Assembly (NCBI RefSeq): GCF_001598275.1
Contig: NZ_BCYQ01000017.1
Coordinates: 1 to 52,965, forward strand
Reading direction: 5' to 3'
Origin: Moraxella oblonga NBRC 102422
GTDB taxonomy: Bacteria > Pseudomonadota > Gammaproteobacteria > Pseudomonadales > Moraxellaceae
DNA length: 52,965 nucleotides
Below, one piece after another: positions 48,009 to 52,965 of this stretch. The stretch's first letter is position 1. Each line of letters starts with the position of its first letter. The notes under the pieces are model-generated. The model saw nothing but the letters and a program-made list of their open reading frames with translations, did not search any database and had not been told where the DNA came from. A program made the position numbers and the translations under genes.

Positions 48009-48371
48009 ATGCGTACCAATAACTTTCAACAAATTCTAGAAGACCTAAACAGCTCATCTGCCGATGTTGAGGCATCTGCCTTAATTTCTACTGATGGTTT
48101 GATGATTGCTTCTGCTCTACCGACTGGCATTGATGAAGACCGTGTCGGTGCGATGAGTGCAGCCCTTTTGTCTTTGGGTGACCGTGCTGGTGCAGAGTTG
48201 GGTCGTGGTAGTACTGACCGTGTACTTGTGCAAGGCGAAAAAGGCTACGTCATCATGACATCGGCAGGTAAAGAAGCGGTTTTGACCATTCTTGCTAAAC
48301 CAAATGCTAAATTGGGTTTGATTTTCCTAGACATCAAACGTGCCTCAGAAGCATTAGCAAAACTGATCTAA
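48009..48371 (+). CDS. Roadblock/LC7 domain protein (MglB-like)
   Basis: 120 aa, a single roadblock/LC7 domain: EASALISTDGLMIASALPTG, then the AMSAALLSLGDRAGAELG helix, then DRVLVQGEKGYVIMTSAG and VLTILAKPNAKLGLIFLDI. Such proteins dimerise and regulate small GTPases (MglB for MglA, CvnB for CvnD). It opens a seven-gene operon that includes a COG2229-type GTPase (51611-52156), its likely partner. The protein is soluble, with no signal peptide. Confidence 0.92.
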   Translation: MRTNNFQQILEDLNSSSADVEASALISTDGLMIASALPTGIDEDRVGAMSAALLSLGDRAGAELGRGSTDRVLVQGEKGYVIMTSAGKEAVLTILAKPNAKLGLIFLDIKRASEALAKLI

Positions 48372-48407
48372 TCGCACGGTTAAGACATTAAATTTTTGGA
48401 GCAGATT

Positions 48408-48893
48408 ATGAATATCCAACTGCCTGATATGCCAAAGCCAGCAGATGCGGCGACAGAGCACCAGTTGACTTTCCAAGATGGCACAACCCGCACAGTCTAT
48501 GATACAGGCGTAGAACGTCCTTATCCAGATGGTAAACTCATCGTGTCTCGTACGGATTTAAATGGTGTATTGACACACGTCAATGATGCCTTTGTGGCGA
48601 TTAGTGGTTATAGCCAAGAAGAATTGCTAGGCAGTCCACAGCACATCTTGCGTCACCCTGATATGCCAAAAGAAGCCTATGCTGACTTGTGGGCAACCGT
48701 AAAAGCAGGCAAAAAATGGCATGGCTATGTCAAAAACCTTTGCAAAGATGGCTCGCACTACTGGGTGTATGCTACCGTTGTACCAAATATACGCCGTGGC
48801 GAAACCGTAGGTTATACCTCTGTACGCCGTAAACCCAGTCGCACCAAAGTCAACGAAGCGATTGCAACCTACGCTAACCTAAAAGGAGCTTAA
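48408..48893 (+). CDS. Stand-alone Aer-type PAS protein
   Basis: 161 aa. A PAS domain (about 45-150) has the Aer-like pattern VSRTDLNGVLTHVNDAFVAI, GSPQHILRHPDMPKEAYADL, HGYVKNLCKDGSHYWVYATV and GYTSVRRKPSR. In Aer this domain binds FAD and senses redox or oxygen. No transmembrane, HAMP or signalling domain follows, so it must act through partners. ATG 48408 has GGAG 7 bases upstream. The next gene starts 1 base after its stop. Confidence 0.9.
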   Translation: MNIQLPDMPKPADAATEHQLTFQDGTTRTVYDTGVERPYPDGKLIVSRTDLNGVLTHVNDAFVAISGYSQEELLGSPQHILRHPDMPKEAYADLWATVKAGKKWHGYVKNLCKDGSHYWVYATVVPNIRRGETVGYTSVRRKPSRTKVNEAIATYANLKGA

Positions 48894-48894
48894 T

Positions 48895-49641
48895 ATGGCA
48901 AATCGTTTTTTGATTGCACCTGATTTTTCACCTGAGCGTTTTGCAGGTTGGCATTTGTTAAATAACCTACTTCAAAAACGTGCCAATCTTGCCATTCACC
49001 TAAACACGCCAGCTTCTCATGCTGAGCAAGAAGAGTTGATTGAGAGTGGCGACATCAAGATTGTCTATGCCAACCCCTTTGATGCCGCCAAGATGATTCG
49101 TGAGCAAGGCTATCGTGCCATTGTGCGTCCTGTGGGCAAATCTAATGAGATGGTTGTTACCTCATCGGTCAACTCCGACATCAAAACCTTAGATGATGTC
49201 AAAGCAGGCATGACCATTGCGATGGCAAACAACCGTGATGTCAAGCTCATCGGTATGCGTCTGCTTGAAGCGGTGGATTTGACCGAAAATGACGTGAAGT
49301 TTGAGATTGTGGATACTTATCAGGCGGCAGCACGTTTGCTTATCCAAGATAAGGCACAAGTGGCATTTTTCATCGCCGAAGTGTTTGCAGGGTTATCCAA
49401 CCTTACCAAATCACAGCTTAATATCCTAATCCAAAGTGACATTGCTACCTTGACACACGTAGTGCTTGTCAAAGATGACTTTGCTGATGCAGAAAAACTG
49501 CAAGAAGTGCTATTGTCTTTGGACAAAGATGATGATGGCAAAGCGGTACTCAAAGAGCTTGGTTTGGAAAGTGGTTTTGAGGTCATGAGCGAAGAAGATG
49601 CTGAATTCATGATTGACCTAATGGAAACTTTGCTTGATTGA
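48895..49641 (+). CDS. PhnD-like substrate-binding fold without signal peptide
   Basis: 248 aa. The pattern (FLIAPDFSPERFAGWHLLNN; GDIKIVYANPFDAAKMIREQGYRAIVRPVG; LDDVKAGMTIAMANN; TYQAAARLLIQDKAQVAFF) matches the phosphate/phosphite/phosphonate-type periplasmic binding fold. There is no signal peptide, Tat motif or lipobox, and no ABC permease nearby, so it is probably a cytoplasmic ligand sensor. AAGGAG for this gene lies inside the end of the PAS gene. The acidic C-terminus (SEEDAEFMIDLMETLLD) is unusual for the fold. Confidence 0.85.
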   Translation: MANRFLIAPDFSPERFAGWHLLNNLLQKRANLAIHLNTPASHAEQEELIESGDIKIVYANPFDAAKMIREQGYRAIVRPVGKSNEMVVTSSVNSDIKTLDDVKAGMTIAMANNRDVKLIGMRLLEAVDLTENDVKFEIVDTYQAAARLLIQDKAQVAFFIAEVFAGLSNLTKSQLNILIQSDIATLTHVVLVKDDFADAEKLQEVLLSLDKDDDGKAVLKELGLESGFEVMSEEDAEFMIDLMETLLD

Positions 49642-49680
49642 TGGACTTTAAGTTGTTTGGGGATTTTTGGAGGGTTTATC

Positions 49681-50322
49681 ATGCGAACACAGACCAGCAT
49701 TCGTAGCGAATTTTACGAGTTGCGTAAGTCGTTTCGTTATTTTTCACGCCTTGTTAAAATTACCCCAAACAACGAGCGTTATCACATAGAACGTATCCAG
49801 TCCGCCATGCGTCTTGAACAAAACGAACCATTGCAAGGTGCATTGGCGGATTACTTTTTTGCGTGTTGGTATCTTATGCCAACCACAGGTAATGACATTT
49901 TACAAAGAGTGTCAAAACGCCTAAATACGTGGGTAGTTGATGATTTTCGTCATTTTGTCAATCAAGGTGATTATTTGCCAAACATCACCAAACTTGCTAC
50001 CCGTTGGAGTGTGTTGGTAACGCCATCAATGGACGTGCCAAGCCATCAGATGTATGTCGGTAAAGATGATGCTTCTTGGGTTGCCAAAGACGTGTGTCAG
50101 CGTCTATTGATTGCCAAGCAAGCCGAAGATGAAAGTAAGATAGCCCAAATTGAGCAAGAGTTTTTTACTCACTGTGTGGCGTGCCATGACCGCATGGGGT
50201 TTATGATGGTGTGGTTTGAGTTGTCAAAAAATCATTGGCAGTTTCACAGCGATTGGGAGAAATGTCGTCAAGAGTTGATTTTTACGCCGACAACTGCCCA
50301 AGTTGATAAAAAAGATATTTAA
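49681..50322 (+). CDS. Unknown protein of the GTPase operon
   Basis: 213 aa, helical and soluble, family not recognised. The N-terminus is strongly basic (RSEFYELRKSFRYFSRLVK). Near residue 165 it has FFTHCVACHDRMGF, a CxxCH string like a haem c site, but without a signal peptide covalent haem is unlikely; zinc or redox Cys are alternatives. GGAGG lies 8 bases before ATG 49681. The position between the binding-fold protein and the receiver-like protein suggests a dedicated component of this system. Confidence 0.75.
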   Translation: MRTQTSIRSEFYELRKSFRYFSRLVKITPNNERYHIERIQSAMRLEQNEPLQGALADYFFACWYLMPTTGNDILQRVSKRLNTWVVDDFRHFVNQGDYLPNITKLATRWSVLVTPSMDVPSHQMYVGKDDASWVAKDVCQRLLIAKQAEDESKIAQIEQEFFTHCVACHDRMGFMMVWFELSKNHWQFHSDWEKCRQELIFTPTTAQVDKKDI

Positions 50323-50380
50323 AAGTTGCATTTTGTTTTTGTTGAACCAAACAACAACTTAACATTAAAGAGATACAGCT

Positions 50381-51598
50381 ATGAAAATATTATTGGTAGG
50401 TTTTTCAAAACAAAGTGCCGAAGTACTCAATACTTTGATTAATGAGACATACCCAGACCATCAATGTATCAGCATTGAAAGGGATTTTAATAATATGCTT
50501 CGGCTATCTTTGCCAAGCAGTGTCAATACAAAGCATTCTGATGCAGAGATTTTGGTGCTTAATTTGGACGGTGTGGGTATGATGACCTATGGTCCATCTC
50601 GCATCAAACAGCTCCAAGAGTTCATCAAACTAAGAGCGGTGCTATTTATCGCAAAGGCGGATTTGATATTGTGGCGACAAGCCAATATCATTCCCAAAGA
50701 GTTTGCCGTTTTTCTAAAATCTCCACACACTCGCCAAGAAATCATGCAGGCACTTGGTCATGTCATCAAATCTGCCCCCAATCTTAAACGCCAAGCTCAT
50801 CACTTTGCTCCCATCTTGGATTCTGAAACCATCATCAAAGAAACCATCAATCCTTATCGTGGTACTGCCACCCAAGACCCCAACCAAATGTCGGACTTTT
50901 TGCGTCAAGTGGTGGGCAAATATTTTAAAATCCCACAAGGGACGGTTTTGTATGATTTGCTAAGCATTAGTTTTCATAATATACCCATCAAAGTAGTGGC
51001 AGGGCGACAGACTTTTTATCTCAATAAAGCCCAAAATTTGGCACTGGTACAAAACATTGACCGTCTTTTGGATTATTTGGCGATTGCCAAAAACTACACC
51101 ACTTTAAAAAATGTCATTGAGATTCAACCCATCATGTATGAGGATTTTGATGAGGTGATTCGCATTGGCACACATCAGCGTTTGTCTCTCAATACTTTGC
51201 TTTGGCAGTTGTATGATAAAGTATTGCCCGATACTTTGGAGCTTGCTGACGTTAATTTGTTATTAAAAATCAAATATATGCCAAACTTTGGACTTATGTC
51301 AAAAGTGCCACATTACACACATTCGCTCATTTCTTCATGCCTTGTTACACCCAAAAGTATTGCTACGTTGCAGGTGAGTTTGGATCAATTTGGTAAACCC
51401 AATGATAGAGGGATTTTAAACCGTGTGTTTTTATTATCCATTTTGTCAGGTGTGGCGGATTTGGATGTATTAAAAGAATCCACCATGAATAGTACCATTT
51501 CGCCTAAAATTAACATACAACGCAACGAAGGCGTCAACAAAGCCAGTTCTACAGGGTTTTTTAAACGCTTATTGCAAAAACTTCATATCAGTATCTAA
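50381..51598 (+). CDS. Unknown protein with receiver-like N-terminus
   Basis: 405 aa. The first ~130 residues have the alternating pattern of a receiver domain: MKILLVGFSKQSAEVLNTLI, EILVLNLDGVGMM, AVLFIAKADLI, and a Lys-containing VFLKSPHTRQEIMQAL. The acidic pocket after strand 1 is absent, so it is a likely pseudo-receiver. The rest (about 170-370) is mostly helical, not recognised, with LLSILSGVADLDV near the end. The last 30 residues are basic and Ser-rich, then FFKRLLQKLHI, possibly an amphipathic membrane anchor. Confidence 0.75.
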   Translation: MKILLVGFSKQSAEVLNTLINETYPDHQCISIERDFNNMLRLSLPSSVNTKHSDAEILVLNLDGVGMMTYGPSRIKQLQEFIKLRAVLFIAKADLILWRQANIIPKEFAVFLKSPHTRQEIMQALGHVIKSAPNLKRQAHHFAPILDSETIIKETINPYRGTATQDPNQMSDFLRQVVGKYFKIPQGTVLYDLLSISFHNIPIKVVAGRQTFYLNKAQNLALVQNIDRLLDYLAIAKNYTTLKNVIEIQPIMYEDFDEVIRIGTHQRLSLNTLLWQLYDKVLPDTLELADVNLLLKIKYMPNFGLMSKVPHYTHSLISSCLVTPKSIATLQVSLDQFGKPNDRGILNRVFLLSILSGVADLDVLKESTMNSTISPKINIQRNEGVNKASSTGFFKRLLQKLHISI

Positions 51599-51610
51599 AA
51601 GGGGATTATC

Positions 51611-52156
51611 ATGCATGACGATGAAAAAGATGTGGTTGCCAGTTATAAAATCATCATCGCAGGTCCTGTGGGCGCAGGCAAAACCGAAGCCATTCGTTCC
51701 TTGTCCGACAAACCTATCGTAACCACCGAAGAGATAGCCTCTGACGATGTTAAGCTTATGAAAAAAACCACTACCGTGGCGATGGACTATGGGGTGATGA
51801 AGTTGGATGGGGGTGAGCAGGTGCGTCTGTATGGCACACCGGGGCAACGCCGTTTTGATTTTATGTGGGAGATTTTGAGCGAAAACGCATTGGGCTTGTT
51901 ACTTATGCTAAATGCCGAAGAGTCTGATCCTGTTGATGATTTGAATTATTATTTGGACAGTTTTATGCCACTCATCAAATCTAGCGCCCTTGTGGTGGGG
52001 ATTACCCATGCTGAAAATATGCCGTGGGATTTGCATGAACGTCTTACCCAAGCACTCATTGAGCGGGGCGTGCCTGCCAACGTGAGTGTGGTTGATGCTC
52101 GTGAAAAAGATCAAATGAAAATGCTTGTGCGTTCGTTGATTTATATGCTGTCATAG
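51611..52156 (+). CDS. COG2229-type small GTPase (MglA/CvnD-like)
   Basis: 181 aa. G1 is GPVGAGKT (18-25), switch residues lie in KKTTTVAMDYG (51-61), G3 is GTPGQRRF (75-82) with the catalytic-Gln position kept, G4 is degenerate (ITHAEN, 131-136), G5 VVDAR (160-164). This pattern fits the Ras-like family of MglA and Streptomyces CvnD, which work with roadblock proteins. The weak G4 leaves base specificity open. AAGGGGAT lies before the ATG, and the next gene starts 9 bases after the stop. Confidence 0.9.
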   Translation: MHDDEKDVVASYKIIIAGPVGAGKTEAIRSLSDKPIVTTEEIASDDVKLMKKTTTVAMDYGVMKLDGGEQVRLYGTPGQRRFDFMWEILSENALGLLLMLNAEESDPVDDLNYYLDSFMPLIKSSALVVGITHAENMPWDLHERLTQALIERGVPANVSVVDAREKDQMKMLVRSLIYMLS

Positions 52157-52165
52157 GGAGCTGTC

Positions 52166-52780
52166 ATGTCAAATTCTGATTATCTTATGCTGACACCTGC
52201 TGGGGTATTTGAGGCGTTTTTGCGTGCCAATCCTACGCCACAACAGTTGTCATTACAGGACATTTTGAGTGAAAAGGTTACCATGAGGGTTGGTCAGTGG
52301 CTTACTAAACACTCGCATGAATGGTTAGATGAGTTTACTGAGCAAGGCTTGATTGAGCGTCTACCCCAAAAACTGGTTGCCTCCAACATGGCATTGGACG
52401 AATTTTTGCCTTATGTGGTGGCAAGTTTGTCAGGCTCTCGCAAGGCGGCGATTGCTTCCAACGAAGGCTTTTGCCTTGCCAAAATCGGCTATACCCAAGA
52501 AGAAGCTGATCGCCTTAGTGTGGCGGGGGCGGACTTTTTTGATTTTTTTGTGCGTCAAGAACAGCGTGGCTTGGCGATTACAGGCAAAGCGGTATCGTTA
52601 TTTCGGCAGGTGGATTTGCTCATGCCTGAGACCAGTTTTGTGTTTTTGTGGATTGATGGTACAGGTTATGTGCTTATATTGGATAGTGAACCTTTAACCA
52701 ACAACCGTGCCTTTGTGGAGCTAATTTGGGCGATTAAGACATCAGGGCTTAAATTTCATCATGATGAACAAGAAGTATGA
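52166..52780 (+). CDS. Unknown protein, possible second roadblock-like domain
   Basis: 204 aa. The N-terminal ~80 residues are helical with a winged-helix-like end (WLDEFTEQGLIERLP). From about 90, KAAIASNEGFCLAKIGYTQEEADRLSVAGADFF resembles the first strands and helix of a roadblock/LC7 domain; FVFLWIDGTGYVLILDS and a final helix could complete it. This reading is mine, without profile support. It is the last gene of the operon, directly after the GTPase. Confidence 0.7.
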   Translation: MSNSDYLMLTPAGVFEAFLRANPTPQQLSLQDILSEKVTMRVGQWLTKHSHEWLDEFTEQGLIERLPQKLVASNMALDEFLPYVVASLSGSRKAAIASNEGFCLAKIGYTQEEADRLSVAGADFFDFFVRQEQRGLAITGKAVSLFRQVDLLMPETSFVFLWIDGTGYVLILDSEPLTNNRAFVELIWAIKTSGLKFHHDEQEV

Positions 52781-52798
52781 TGATTTGCTTATTTTTAC

Positions 52799-52828
52799 AA
52801 AACCATTCTTAAATCCGAATGGTTTTTT
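52799..52828 (+). terminator. Terminator of the roadblock/GTPase operon
   Basis: AAAACCATTC (52799-52808) pairs perfectly with GAATGGTTTT (52817-52826) over 8 bases, and more T follows. Confidence 0.9.
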
Positions 52829-52893
52829 ATTTTTTAGATAATATAAAATTAAATTTTATTTTTGTTTTGTTATACCTACAATAATAGGAAGTT

Positions 52894-52965
52894 ATGACAA
52901 TCATTGAATCAAAAAAATCCTTCAATAAAAAGGATAATATTTTGTTATATGTCAATATTTATATG
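52894..52965 (+). CDS. Start of an unidentified gene (partial)
   Basis: ATG 52894 with AGGAAG 3-8 bases upstream opens a frame that runs off the window after 24 codons (MTIIESKKSFNKKDN...). It is Lys- and Ile-rich and AT-rich. No family can be named from so little. Confidence 0.5.
   Translation, partial: MTIIESKKSFNKKDNILLYVNIYM

Noticed and set aside
49681-50322. Cytochrome c call based on CVACH
   Set aside because: No signal peptide and no axial Met context, so covalent haem attachment is improbable; kept only as a note.

Overview
The window looks like chromosomal DNA of a Moraxellaceae gammaproteobacterium, most likely the genus Moraxella. This rests on AT-rich coding DNA, the gene content (a monofunctional RelA, a DsbC-type isomerase, an rsmH-ftsL-ftsI-murE-murF-mraY block without mraZ, a YfhL ferredoxin, ParC) and degenerate IS1016-family (IS1595 superfamily) elements. 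Nothing was searched, so the genus is an inference. I see no rRNA, tRNA, CRISPR array or prophage.

Layout. 1-9.2 kb: relA, rsuA, ywqG-like, yigZ, two small membrane proteins sharing an N-terminal tag, a very AT-rich membrane orphan, and guaA. 9.4-20.8 kb: an unusual DsbC with a duplicated N-terminal domain, a PlsC-like acyltransferase, thiD, tex, a solute-binding lipoprotein, a Tat-exported spermidine-dehydrogenase-like flavoprotein, a DEAD-box helicase with a structured leader, and avtA. 20.9-24.3 kb: a decayed IS1016-like element, a zinc-ribbon/4-TM protein, rarA, and an HI_0552-like protein. 24.4-33.9 kb (minus strand): the cell-wall and division block, interrupted between murE and murF by three unknown genes with their own probable promoter. 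34-39.5 kb: FKBP-type isomerase, mutM, a 46-aa zinc-free L36 gene, a PH-domain protein, def, hisB and hisH. 39.6-40.9 kb: a mirror image of the rarA locus, with a truncated IS1016 fused to a 5' fragment of rarA and a divergent copy of the zinc-ribbon protein. 41-47.8 kb: methyltransferase, ferredoxin, phosphatases, parC, DksA-like protein, ygfZ and yjdM.

48.0-52.8 kb holds the best candidate for an under-described system. It is a compact seven-gene operon with one visible promoter and one terminator. It encodes a roadblock/LC7 protein, a stand-alone Aer-type PAS protein, a PhnD-like periplasmic-binding fold with no signal peptide, two unknown proteins (one with a receiver-like N-terminus), a COG2229-type (MglA/CvnD-like) small GTPase, and a last protein whose C-terminal half looks roadblock-like. 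The set resembles bacterial small-GTPase/roadblock switches (MglA-MglB, Streptomyces conservons), but with a cytoplasmic ligand-binding protein and a PAS sensor as probable inputs.

Repeats tie the window together. Three copies of a roughly 90-bp hairpin repeat lie downstream of plus-strand genes. The two rarA/IS1016 loci are in inverted orientation about 17 kb apart and flank the cell-wall genes, which suggests past or possible inversion of that segment.
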